A stretch of DNA of 64,000 bases from contig CABUHY010000004.1 of the NCBI GenBank assembly GCA_902491475.1, positions 1 through 64,000 of the forward strand, given 5' to 3'. Position numbers and translations under genes: made by a program. Positions 51,116 through 59,235 of this stretch are shown piece after piece (the stretch's first letter is position 1; every line of letters begins with the position of its first letter). The notes under the pieces are model-generated. The model made no database searches, was not told the DNA's origin, and worked only from the letters and a program-made list of their open reading frames with translations. The DNA comes from an uncultured Eubacteriales bacterium. GTDB taxonomy: Bacteria > Bacillota > Clostridia > Oscillospirales > Acutalibacteraceae.

Positions 51116-51550
51116 ATGAAAAACAAGCTTGCAATTATATTGTCATCGGCGCTGATTGTTATCTGCACGCTTTGCATTACGCTCTCATCGTTTGCGGGAA
51201 CGGGCAGAAAAAGAGGAGATGTAAACCTTGACGGCAAGGTGTCTCTTCTTGACGCAAAATACCTTTTGCAGTATATAGCGGATATGAGAACGCTCTCGCA
51301 GAACGCTATTGTAAATGCTGACGCGGACGGGGACGGCGATATTGATTTGACAGACGCAAAATATATCCTCGAAGCGGTTGCCGGCATACGCAAATTGAGC
51401 GATATTGACATCGGCACAAGCGAATTCGATTCGAGCGGATATATCGACATTGACGACAGCACACGACCCTCGACCACCAAAAAGCCGAGCGTTACGATAA
51501 TTGATAATACTGATAATTCAAGAGACGCCACAATAGACTGGCGCAACTGA
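51116..51550 (+). CDS. Secreted dockerin type I-like protein
   Basis: A 144-residue secreted protein with an N-terminal signal peptide (MKNKLAIILSSALIVICTLC..). Two dockerin-type calcium-binding repeats follow: GDVNLDGKVSLLDAKYLLQY and ADADGDGDIDLTDAKYILEA (about residues 38-98), with the D-x-N/D-x-D-G pattern of F-hand loops. The last 45 residues are a polar, Ser/Thr/Asp-rich tail with no domain. Dockerins normally attach enzymes to cohesins in cellulosomes; here no catalytic module is attached. It lies 12 nt after dut and 13 nt before the PASTA protein, so it may work in the envelope with that protein. Confidence 0.85.
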   Translation: MKNKLAIILSSALIVICTLCITLSSFAGTGRKRGDVNLDGKVSLLDAKYLLQYIADMRTLSQNAIVNADADGDGDIDLTDAKYILEAVAGIRKLSDIDIGTSEFDSSGYIDIDDSTRPSTTKKPSVTIIDNTDNSRDATIDWRN

Positions 51551-51563
51551 ACGGAGGATGAAT

Positions 51564-53258
51564 ATGACGGCAGATAATTTGTGTATGGGCTGTATGAAGG
51601 AAATAGGTGAGGCGCAACAGTGCCCCTTTTGCGGCTTTCACAACAATTCGACGGCACCCGCTCCGTATCTTCCGCTGAGGACGGTTATAGGCGGCAGATA
51701 TACGGTAGGTAAGGTTATTTCGGCTTCGGGCGACGGCGTTACCTATATGGCTTGGGATAACGAGAGCAGAACGCCCGTAACGGTGCGTGAGTTTTTACCC
51801 GTGCAGAATGTTACAAGACTTGAGGGACACACGGAGGTCCTTGTAAACGAGGAGAGCAAACTTGTTTTTTACGACTGTATCCGTGAGTTCTTAACCCTCA
51901 ACAGGAAGCTTGCAATGAGCAGAAACCTCTCGGCGCTCATACCCGTTATCGATATAATCGAAGAAAACAACACGGCATATGCCGTAAGCGAATATCTTGA
52001 AACCATTACTTTGCGTGATTTCCTTTTGAAAAGCAGAACGGGCTATCTCGGCTGGGACAGGGTCAAGACTCTTATGATGCCTGTGCTTACAACGGTGGCT
52101 TCGCTCCACTCGCTCGACATATATCACAGGGGGATTTCGCCGAATACCCTTGTACTCGGCAGAGACGGCAAGCTCCGTCTTACGGGCTTTATGATTTCAT
52201 CGGCACGCTGTCTTAAAACAAGGGTAAAGCCCGAGCTGTTCCCGGGATATGCGGCTATCGAGCAGTATCACGATGTTGACGACACGGGTGCGTGGACGGA
52301 TGTTTACGGCATAGCGGCTGTTATTTACAGGGCTCTTATCGGCAGTACACCCGCCGAGGCTTCGGAGAGGATTACCAACGACAAGCTTATGATTCCGCCT
52401 AAATTCGCAGAGGTGCTGCCTGCATATCTTGTATCGGCTCTCGACCACGCTCTTACAATAGAACCCGGCGACAGAACCGCTACCGTTGACGAATTGCGTG
52501 AAGAGCTTTCCGGCTCTCCGAGCACTATTGCGACAAACCCCATTCACGAGATAAGGGAGACGGAGGCAAAGCCCAAGCCCTCTGTAACAACGGAGGACGA
52601 GGAGGCGGAGAGAAAACGCCTTGAAAAGCTTGCCCGTCAGGAACAGCAAAAGCACGAGCAGGTTAAAATGGCGCTTATCGCATTTGCAATCTGTATAGGC
52701 ATAGGCGTGCTGGCACTCGGCGGCTGGCTTACATACGACCATTTCAAAAATGCCGAGGACAACACAACCACAACTGAGGGTGTGGCACAGATGATTGAAG
52801 TGCCGAACTTTGTCGGACAGAGCTATTCGAGAATTTCTTCGGACGAGGTTCAGAAAACACGCTTTAAGTTCACGGTGGATTATCAGTATTCCGACACCGT
52901 TGAAACGGGCTATATAATGTCGCAGAACCTTGAAGTCGGAACGCAGGTACAGCAGGGCTCCGAGATTAAGCTTACGGTCAGCAAGGGCATTGAGTATGTT
53001 ACGCTTATCGATGTTTCGGGTATGGACTACAACAAGGCGTATAACCTTTTGACCGAAGCGGGCTTCGTCTGCAAAAAGGTCGAAAAGAACAACGACGGCA
53101 CGCATACCGCAAACGAGGTAATTACCGTAACTCCCGAGGCGGGCAAGGAGTATGAACGCGGCAAGGAAATATATGTTCAGGTATGGGGCAATCCGCCCAC
53201 CACGGCAACAACCACCAAGAAGAGTCTGCTCGGCGATTTGAGCGGCGGAATTTTCTGA
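51564..53258 (+). CDS. PASTA-domain membrane protein with a catalytically dead kinase domain
   Basis: A 564-residue protein. The start at 51564 is preferred because GGAGG lies 6 nt before it. Domains: zinc-ribbon CMGC..CPFC (Cys7, 10, 20, 23), Ser/Thr kinase-like domain (about 46-320), an acidic/charged linker, one membrane helix (about 370-392) and two extracellular PASTA repeats (starting IEVPNFVG and VTLIDVSG). In the kinase fold the VAIK lysine is Arg75 (VTVREF), HRD is HRG (188-190), the Mg-binding Asn is Thr195, and DFG is TGF (207-209), so ATP phosphotransfer is not expected. It probably works as a sensor or scaffold binding muropeptides. It lies 13 nt after the dockerin gene. Confidence 0.92.
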   Translation: MTADNLCMGCMKEIGEAQQCPFCGFHNNSTAPAPYLPLRTVIGGRYTVGKVISASGDGVTYMAWDNESRTPVTVREFLPVQNVTRLEGHTEVLVNEESKLVFYDCIREFLTLNRKLAMSRNLSALIPVIDIIEENNTAYAVSEYLETITLRDFLLKSRTGYLGWDRVKTLMMPVLTTVASLHSLDIYHRGISPNTLVLGRDGKLRLTGFMISSARCLKTRVKPELFPGYAAIEQYHDVDDTGAWTDVYGIAAVIYRALIGSTPAEASERITNDKLMIPPKFAEVLPAYLVSALDHALTIEPGDRTATVDELREELSGSPSTIATNPIHEIRETEAKPKPSVTTEDEEAERKRLEKLARQEQQKHEQVKMALIAFAICIGIGVLALGGWLTYDHFKNAEDNTTTTEGVAQMIEVPNFVGQSYSRISSDEVQKTRFKFTVDYQYSDTVETGYIMSQNLEVGTQVQQGSEIKLTVSKGIEYVTLIDVSGMDYNKAYNLLTEAGFVCKKVEKNNDGTHTANEVITVTPEAGKEYERGKEIYVQVWGNPPTTATTTKKSLLGDLSGGIF

Positions 53259-53274
53259 TAAAAACACATTTTAT

Positions 53275-53313
53275 GAGTCTTATGAGGCTTTCGCTTCATA
53301 AGGCTCTTTTTTT
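53275..53313 (+). terminator. Terminator after the PASTA protein gene
   Basis: A 14-bp stem (GAGTCTTATGAGGC with GCTTCATAAGGCTC, three G-U pairs) around TTTC, followed by seven Ts. Confidence 0.92.
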
Positions 53314-53365
53314 GACAATTTTTTTGACGGTTTCGGTGTAATATCTCCGTGAAAGGACTGATAAA

Positions 53366-53695
53366 ATGACTGCGAGAATGGAAATAAACGGCAATGCCGT
53401 AACCGCTTATTTAAGCGGAGAGATAGACCATCACAACGCTCCGATGATAAGGGAGACAATCGACGAATATGTATCGTTCCGTCAGCCGGACAGGCTTGTG
53501 CTCGACTTCGGCGATGTTACCTTTATGGACAGCTCGGGCATAGGGCTTGTTATGGGCAGATACAGGCTTATCGAGGGCAAAAACTGTTCGTTGTACATTG
53601 TCAACCTGTCCGAGCACGCATACAGGGTTATGCAGCTTGCGGGGCTTGAAAAGATTGCCGTATTGAAAAAGAAAACGAGGGAGGCAGTAAAATGA
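53366..53695 (+). CDS. spoIIAA: Anti-sigma F factor antagonist
   Basis: A 109-residue STAS-domain protein. EIDHHNAPMIRETIDEY and FMDSSGIGLVMGRYRL carry the nucleotide/Ser phosphorylation region (Ser in MDSSGIG, about residue 56-57). Unphosphorylated SpoIIAA frees sigma F from SpoIIAB in the forespore. First gene of the spoIIA operon, overlapping spoIIAB by 4 nt. AAAGGAC precedes the ATG. The short gap upstream did not show a convincing sigma-H promoter. No dacF gene precedes it. Confidence 0.95.
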   Translation: MTARMEINGNAVTAYLSGEIDHHNAPMIRETIDEYVSFRQPDRLVLDFGDVTFMDSSGIGLVMGRYRLIEGKNCSLYIVNLSEHAYRVMQLAGLEKIAVLKKKTREAVK

Positions 53696-54129
53696 AATAC
53701 TTAAATGAAGTTAAAATTCAGCTTGAAAGCCGTTCGGTAAACGAGGGATATGCACGCCTTGCGGTGTCGTCGTTTGCCGCACAGCTCGACCCGACGGTTG
53801 AGGAGATAAACGACATAAAAACAAGCGTCAGCGAGGCGGTCACAAACTGTATTGTCCACGCCTATAAAAACAAGGTGGGCAAAATTTACATAACGGTAAG
53901 AATTTTTGAAAGCTCCGTTGTGGAGATAAAGATAAGGGATAAGGGCTGCGGAATTGAGAACATAGAGCAGGCAATGCAGCCGCTGTACACCTCGCTCGGC
54001 GGCGACAGGGCGGGTCTCGGCTTTACGGTTATGGAAAACTTTTCCGACAGGGTAAAGGTGCGCTCAAAGGTGAATATGGGAACGACGGTTACGATTATCA
54101 AAAAAATTAAAGGCAGAAACGCTTTGTAA
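53692..54129 (+). CDS. spoIIAB: Anti-sigma F factor (GHKL serine kinase)
   Basis: A 145-residue GHKL ATPase that binds sigma F and phosphorylates SpoIIAA. The N box is VSEAVTNCIVHAYKNK, the G1 box DKGCGI and the G2 region LGGDRAGLGFTVMENF. It overlaps spoIIAA at ATGA and sigF by one nucleotide (TAATG), which keeps the three proteins at matched levels. Confidence 0.96.
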   Translation: MKYLNEVKIQLESRSVNEGYARLAVSSFAAQLDPTVEEINDIKTSVSEAVTNCIVHAYKNKVGKIYITVRIFESSVVEIKIRDKGCGIENIEQAMQPLYTSLGGDRAGLGFTVMENFSDRVKVRSKVNMGTTVTIIKKIKGRNAL

Positions 54130-54782
54130 TGACTCGTGACGAGCTTATTTCCGAAAATCTCGGGCTTGTTCATTCGTGTGCAAACAAATTCAGAAACAGG
54201 GGTATTGAATATGACGATTTGTACTCGGCAGGCTGTCTCGGGCTTGTAAAAGCGGCTGACGGCTTTGACGAAACGCTCGGCTTTCGTTTTTCGACCTATG
54301 CCGTACCTGCCATACTCGGCGAGATAAAGCGGCTTTTCAGGGACGGAGGGGCTGTAAAGGTCAGCCGTTCTCTGAAAGAAAAATCGAGAGAGGCGGTAAA
54401 GCTGCGGGACGAGCTGTCCGTATCGCTCGGCAGAGAGCCTACCGTGTCGGAGCTTTCCGAGAGGCTCGGAATAAACGAATTCGATACGGTCGAGCTGCTC
54501 AATATCGCCGTGCCGCCCGCTTCACTTACCGCAACGGACGAGGACGGGGAGAGGCAGATTGACATTCCCGTCGATTTCGGCGAGGAGCAGATACACAACT
54601 CGATAGCGTTAAGGGAGATAATCGACGAAATGCCCGAAACCGACAGGCGGCTTATCGAACTGCGGTATTACAGGGGACTTACGCAGACCGTAACGGCTCA
54701 GAAGCTCGGGCTTTCGCAGGTTCAGGTCTCACGCAGAGAACGCTCGCTGTTAAAGGAAATGCGGCGGAAAATGACAGGATAG
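54129..54782 (+). CDS. sigF: RNA polymerase sigma F factor
   Basis: A 217-residue sporulation sigma factor. Region 2 shows YDDLYSAGCLGLVKAADGFD and FSTYAVPAILGEIKRLFRD; region 3 RSLKEKSREAVKLRDELSV; region 4 QTVTAQKLGLSQVQVSRRERSLLKEM. It directs the first forespore-specific transcription. Overlap with spoIIAB and operon order spoIIAA-spoIIAB-sigF make the assignment firm, as sigma F and sigma G are otherwise similar. Confidence 0.96.
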   Translation: MTRDELISENLGLVHSCANKFRNRGIEYDDLYSAGCLGLVKAADGFDETLGFRFSTYAVPAILGEIKRLFRDGGAVKVSRSLKEKSREAVKLRDELSVSLGREPTVSELSERLGINEFDTVELLNIAVPPASLTATDEDGERQIDIPVDFGEEQIHNSIALREIIDEMPETDRRLIELRYYRGLTQTVTAQKLGLSQVQVSRRERSLLKEMRRKMTG

Positions 54783-54859
54783 ATTTAGTAGTGGCATTTT
54801 TCAAAAAAGTATGTTATTATATATAAGTTGACATCTGTCGGCTTTGTGAGGTGTAGCAT

Positions 54860-57115
54860 ATGAATTTTGAAAAAAATCACTTTATAAAAAAAATATCGGC
54901 GGTATTACTGGCTCTCATTATTGCGGCGCTGTCTTTGACCTCCTGCTCTACAAAGGTCAAAACCTCGGTGTCTGCGGAGGCGGGAATAAGCGAAGCGGCT
55001 TATTCTTCAAGAAATAATCATATCGCAAATTCAAAATCGCTTATTTATGTTGCAAAATCGGGATTGTTGGAGCTCTATTTTGACAGCTCGACTTACAGCA
55101 TTGCAATCAAGGACACAAGCACAAACAAAACCTGGTATTCTCTTCCCTCGGCTTCCGACGGCGACGAAAATACGCCTGCAACCGTGCTTGATATGACGCT
55201 TTCCTCCGAGGGCGGAAAGTACAAGCTCAATTCGCAGGATAACTCGGTTGCGTTTTCCGCGGCGTCGTTTAAGCCCGTAAACAACGGAATACAGGTTACC
55301 TACAATATGGCGCTTACGGCTGAAAACGCTCTTAAATCGTATGAGGAGATAGGAGACGGCGAGATTTATGCCTCTGTAACCGTTACCTATTCGCTCTCCG
55401 ACGGTGCGTTTTATGCTAAGATAAACAGCGGCGACATAACCGTAAGCAAGGGATATGTTATTGAGGACCTCGGGCTTCTCAATTATTTCGGTGCGACCAC
55501 CGTTGCCGAGAGCGACGACTATATCTTCGTTCCCGATGCAAGCGGTGCGCTCATTATGACGGGAAGCGGAGCTACGGACAGCTACGAATCGAGAACATTC
55601 TCGGTTTACGGCAAGGACGAGGCATTGAAGCAGACCTCGACCGATGAAATTTCGGCGGACGCAATTATGCCCGTTTTCGGAATGAAATCCTCGCAGAACG
55701 CTTTCCTCGGTATAATTTTAAGCGGCGACACCGTAGCGCAGGTTACCTCGCACAGGAAAATATACAACGAGGGCGGCACATATAATCGTGTCGGCGCAAG
55801 CTTCAGAATTACGGATGTTTCGTATATTTCAAATTCTTCGGGCAAAAAGACTTCAAGATATGTCGGCGAGACCTATACGGGCGAAATAAGCATCTGTTAC
55901 AGGTTCCTGTCGGGTAAGAACGCAGTTTATTCGGGACTTGCTTCCGCTTGCCGCGAGGTGCTTATAAGGGAGTCTGTTCTCCCGTCAAAGACGGTTGACA
56001 GCACCGACCACATTCCGTTTATGCTGACTGTACAGGGTGCCGTTGCCAAAAACTCGGCACATTCTTATAAAGTGCTTTCCGACTATGAACAGACGCTTGA
56101 CCTGCTCGGTCAGTTAAAGGCAAAGGGCATAAACGATGTTACGCTGCGATACAAGGGTATGCTTGACGGTGCGGACAATCAGGACGAAATTTCCTCCGCA
56201 ACACCCATAAAGGCACTCGGAAACAAAAAGGCGTTTGCGGCGCTTTCACAGTATGTTTCGACGCAGAAGTTTACAATGTTTACCGATTTGAGCCTTGTAT
56301 CATACAATAAGAGCGGTTCTTCCTCATCTGCGGCAAACGACATTACGGGCGAAAAGCTCAAGACAAGCTATGACAATATCTATTCGTCCGTGGCGGGCAA
56401 GGATACAAGGACAAGCTATGCGCTCAACCTTTCCGAGCTTGAGGACGGAGTGCTTTCCTTTATCAAGAACAACAAGAATTATCAGGTTGACGGCTACTGC
56501 ATAAATGATGTCGGAAACTTCCTCTATTCCGATTATTCGGGCGAGAAGCACACAAGGAGCAATGCGGTAAATATAATTACCTCTCAGCTTTCGGTTCTCG
56601 GCAACAACCACAAAACAATGATTGAAAACGGCAATTTCTGTATGCTTTCAAATGCAAATGTTGTTGTAAACCTTCCCACAAAGACGGCTTATCCCGAGGA
56701 CGGAGCGGTTTACAAGTCGATACCGTTTGCGCAGATAGTTCTTCACGGTATAGTCGATTATTCAAACGAGCCGATAAACCTTTGCGAGGACTCAAAGCAA
56801 GCGCTTCTCAAATCCATTGAATACGGTGCAATGCCGTCATACGAATGGACCTGCACCAAGACCGACAACGAAGAGTTTGACGGAAAATATCATTACGAGT
56901 CGCAGATTACACAGGCTACCGACAACTATACGCTTTCGGACAACACGATAGGCAACCTCCGTTCGGCAAGAATTACAAGCCACTATGAAATCCAGAACGG
57001 CGTCTATTGTACGGAATATAACAACAGTATCGTAATTTATTTCAATTACAACTCCGAAGCGGTAACCGTAAACTCAATTACGGTTGAGCCTATGAGCTGC
57101 ATCAGAGCAAACTGA
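54860..57115 (+). CDS. Large lipoprotein, DUF5696-like
   Basis: A 751-residue exported lipoprotein: charged N-terminus, hydrophobic core and lipobox LTSCS with the acylated Cys at about residue 29. The N-terminal half looks beta-rich (IAIKDTSTNKTWYSLPS, a pattern common in DUF5696 proteins); the second half has TIM-barrel-like segments such as INDVTLRYKGMLDGA and VDGYCINDVGNFLYSDYSGEKH, reminiscent of glycoside-hydrolase clan D folds. Assignment to DUF5696 is from memory of that pattern. Relatives usually sit beside sugar ABC transporters, but none is here; the gene is alone. GAGGTG lies about 10 nt before the ATG. Substrate unknown. Confidence 0.8.
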   Translation: MNFEKNHFIKKISAVLLALIIAALSLTSCSTKVKTSVSAEAGISEAAYSSRNNHIANSKSLIYVAKSGLLELYFDSSTYSIAIKDTSTNKTWYSLPSASDGDENTPATVLDMTLSSEGGKYKLNSQDNSVAFSAASFKPVNNGIQVTYNMALTAENALKSYEEIGDGEIYASVTVTYSLSDGAFYAKINSGDITVSKGYVIEDLGLLNYFGATTVAESDDYIFVPDASGALIMTGSGATDSYESRTFSVYGKDEALKQTSTDEISADAIMPVFGMKSSQNAFLGIILSGDTVAQVTSHRKIYNEGGTYNRVGASFRITDVSYISNSSGKKTSRYVGETYTGEISICYRFLSGKNAVYSGLASACREVLIRESVLPSKTVDSTDHIPFMLTVQGAVAKNSAHSYKVLSDYEQTLDLLGQLKAKGINDVTLRYKGMLDGADNQDEISSATPIKALGNKKAFAALSQYVSTQKFTMFTDLSLVSYNKSGSSSSAANDITGEKLKTSYDNIYSSVAGKDTRTSYALNLSELEDGVLSFIKNNKNYQVDGYCINDVGNFLYSDYSGEKHTRSNAVNIITSQLSVLGNNHKTMIENGNFCMLSNANVVVNLPTKTAYPEDGAVYKSIPFAQIVLHGIVDYSNEPINLCEDSKQALLKSIEYGAMPSYEWTCTKTDNEEFDGKYHYESQITQATDNYTLSDNTIGNLRSARITSHYEIQNGVYCTEYNNSIVIYFNYNSEAVTVNSITVEPMSCIRAN

Positions 57116-57123
57116 ATTATCAA

Positions 57124-57162
57124 AACGGAATGTGCCTGAATAATTTTTCGACACATTCCGTT
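57124..57162 (+). terminator. Terminator of the lipoprotein gene
   Basis: AACGGAATGTG pairs perfectly with CACATTCCGTT, followed by CTTTTTG. Confidence 0.9.
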
Positions 57163-57180
57163 CTTTTTGTCTAAAATCTA

Positions 57181-57209
57181 TTTACATTTTACCCCATGCG
57201 TGATATTAT
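57181..57209 (+). promoter_or_regulatory. Promoter of the membrane protein-queH pair
   Basis: TTTACA (57181-57186), 17 bp, TATTAT (57204-57209), 65 nt before the ATG. Confidence 0.65.
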
Positions 57210-57274
57210 GTGCATAACGGCGAAAAATTGAGCCGTAACTTTAATTATGCTGAATATTTACGCACGGAGGAATT

Positions 57275-58090
57275 ATGAAAGAGTATTTTAACCGCTTGGT
57301 AACAACACCGAAAAAGCATACGCTCATTATTTGGTGGGTGTTCAGAGCATTGTTGATTTTTGCGTTTGTCTATGGCTTGGTAGGCTTTATAAGGGGCTCG
57401 ATAAGCCCGTTTACGCATAAGCCTTTTGATATTACCGACCCGCTTCAGGTAGGCGCAAATTTCCTTTGTACCTTTGTATGGGAAATATTTATGATGTTCC
57501 CGAAAAAGAATTCGTTGAGATATGTTGACCCCAAAGTTCAGACCGTCCTCATTGTCGGCATCTTTTTGGGCTCGTTCTGCGGAAAGTTTTTGAATATGTA
57601 CTACGCATCAAATGTGCTTGATGTTGCAATGCATTTCATCGGCGGCGGCACATGCGTTATTTTCGGCTATGAAATAATAACCGCTATGCAGCTTAAAGAC
57701 AAGGCAAGGGTTCCGCTTTCAATCGTTTTACTCTGCTCATTGGGCTTTTCGTTCCTTGCGGGCGTGGGTTGGGAGCTGTTTGAATTTACCTTTGACCAGA
57801 TTTCGTGCGTGAGTGCGGCGGCACAGGGCTTACCCGTATCTCAGGCAACGGGCGACGCACAACATTGGAACTATGCGCTTTCACTGCTTGACGGCTCTGT
57901 TAAACAGCCGCTGCTTTCCCCGATTTACCTTGAGCGTTGGCCCTTGATGGATACCATGTCGGATATGGTTCTCAATACCTGCGGCGCACTTATCGGAATT
58001 ATCATTTTGAAAATCTTCCCCTATCATCATAAGGGAAAAAACAATATCGAAGTACAGTTCGATAAAGAAATTCAGAAAGAAACAGTTTGA
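57275..58090 (+). CDS. Multi-pass membrane protein, DUF2238/YjdF-like
   Basis: A 271-residue protein with about six membrane segments (starting near residues 20, 55, 92, 115, 148 and 228). DVAMHFIGGGTCVIFG, GVGWELFEFTFD and DTMSDMVLNTCGALIG make a D-x3-H, W-E-x2-E, D-x3-D set that resembles the DUF2238 family (E. coli YjdF), whose function is unknown. GGAGG precedes the ATG. queH begins one nucleotide after its stop, so the two are cotranscribed; a link to queuosine salvage or transport is possible but unproven. Confidence 0.78.
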   Translation: MKEYFNRLVTTPKKHTLIIWWVFRALLIFAFVYGLVGFIRGSISPFTHKPFDITDPLQVGANFLCTFVWEIFMMFPKKNSLRYVDPKVQTVLIVGIFLGSFCGKFLNMYYASNVLDVAMHFIGGGTCVIFGYEIITAMQLKDKARVPLSIVLLCSLGFSFLAGVGWELFEFTFDQISCVSAAAQGLPVSQATGDAQHWNYALSLLDGSVKQPLLSPIYLERWPLMDTMSDMVLNTCGALIGIIILKIFPYHHKGKNNIEVQFDKEIQKETV

Positions 58091-58091
58091 G

Positions 58092-58718
58092 ATGAAAACC
58101 AATTATCAGCTTTTAATGGAAGATGAATTTGAAAAAATCAGGAGCACAGGCGAAAAACCTGTGCTCTTACTTCAGTGTTGCTGCGCCCCGTGCTCAAGCG
58201 CTGTAATCGAGCGGCTCCGGGAACGTTTCAGAGTAAAGATATATTTTTACAACCCGAACATCTATCCCGAGTCGGAGTATAAAAAACGCCTTGAGCAGTT
58301 TGATAAGTTGCTCTCGGGCGATTTCGGCAGCGGTATAGAGCGCATTGCGGCAAAATATGACCAAGCCGAGTTCTTTGACTTCATAAAGGGACTTGAAAAC
58401 GAAAAAGAGGGCGGCGCAAGATGTGCAAAGTGCTTTGTATTAAGACTTCGTGAGACAGCGAGAAAGGCTAAGGAAATCGGGGCGGACTATTTCTGCACCA
58501 CGCTTACCGTAAGCCCTCATAAGAATGCCGAGGTAATAAACAGCATCGGTATGAAGCTCTCAGAGGAGTACGGCGTGCGGTATCTTCCGTCCGATTTCAA
58601 GAAAAAGGAGGGCTATAAGCGCTCCACCGAGCTGTCAAAGCAGTTCGGGCTGTATAGGCAAAACTATTGCGGCTGTAAGTTCTCAATGTGGTTTGATGAC
58701 GAAAACGAAAATGAGTAA
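58092..58718 (+). CDS. queH: Epoxyqueuosine reductase QueH
   Basis: A 208-residue enzyme of the DUF208 family, the non-cobalamin alternative to QueG for the last step of tRNA queuosine synthesis. LLQCCCAPCSSAVIERL (paired Cys), FYNPNIYPESEYKKR, GARCAKCFVLRLRETA and the C-terminal NYCGCKFSMW supply the conserved cysteines for the Fe-S cluster and a metal site. Full length. It follows the membrane protein gene by one nucleotide. No other queuosine gene is in the window. Confidence 0.93.
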   Translation: MKTNYQLLMEDEFEKIRSTGEKPVLLLQCCCAPCSSAVIERLRERFRVKIYFYNPNIYPESEYKKRLEQFDKLLSGDFGSGIERIAAKYDQAEFFDFIKGLENEKEGGARCAKCFVLRLRETARKAKEIGADYFCTTLTVSPHKNAEVINSIGMKLSEEYGVRYLPSDFKKKEGYKRSTELSKQFGLYRQNYCGCKFSMWFDDENENE

Positions 58719-58740
58719 AACAGAATACGAACAAAAATAA

Positions 58741-58770
58741 GGGGCTGTAAAACTTATGCTTTACAGTCCC
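58741..58770. terminator. Bidirectional terminator between queH and the aconitase X operon
   Basis: GGGGCTGTAAA and TTTACAGTCCC stem (one G-U), flanked by AATAA on the left and TTAAAG on the right; on the minus strand a TTATTTTTG run follows. Confidence 0.8.
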
Positions 58771-58791
58771 TTAAAGCTGTTATAGGTGATT

Positions 58792-59235
58792 TTACGCCAC
58801 TTCGACCGTGCCGTCGTCTTTTACGGTTATTTTCATTCCGTCCTTGACGAAATCGAGAAATCCTTCTCCGAGGCTGTCCACAACGGGCATAGGCGTGCCG
58901 TCAAGCCATACATCCGAGAGAATTGCGCCTGCCGCCGCAAGCGAGTCTATGGGCTCGGAGAAAAGCATACAAGCGGGTTGACGACCCATGGAGCAAGCGC
59001 AGTAAAGCACAAGTCCGCCCGTAGTCGAGCCGATTGTCCTCGGAAGGCACAGCGCCTTGCCGAGCATTTCCTTGCCGTAGAGGTCCTTATTGTTCTGGTC
59101 GCCGCAGGTGGCTTTTTTATCGCCGAACTGCAAGGCTTTCTGGAAAGAAGCGAGCGTATTGAGTCCGCCGTGAGATACAAGTGCGTCTGCCGTAACATTT
59201 CCCGGCGACACCACTCTGCCTTTGAAAGTTTTCAT
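58792..59235 (-). CDS. Aconitase X, small (swivel-domain) subunit
   Basis: A 147-residue DUF126 protein. VVSPGNVTADALVSHGGLNTL at the N-terminus and GSTTGGLVLYCACSMGRQPACML are diagnostic of the AcnX swivel domain. In the split type the small subunit pairs with the catalytic large subunit, encoded directly upstream with a one-nucleotide overlap (TAATG), so the pair is translationally coupled. Characterised AcnX enzymes are cis-3-hydroxy-L-proline dehydratases or archaeal mevalonate-5-phosphate dehydratases; the substrate here is not known. Confidence 0.9.
   Translation of the reverse strand: MKTFKGRVVSPGNVTADALVSHGGLNTLASFQKALQFGDKKATCGDQNNKDLYGKEMLGKALCLPRTIGSTTGGLVLYCACSMGRQPACMLFSEPIDSLAAAGAILSDVWLDGTPMPVVDSLGEGFLDFVKDGMKITVKDDGTVEVA

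Noticed and set aside
52197..53267. 356-codon minus-strand frame opposite the PASTA gene
   Set aside because: Shadow frame; the sense frame has clear domains and a terminator.
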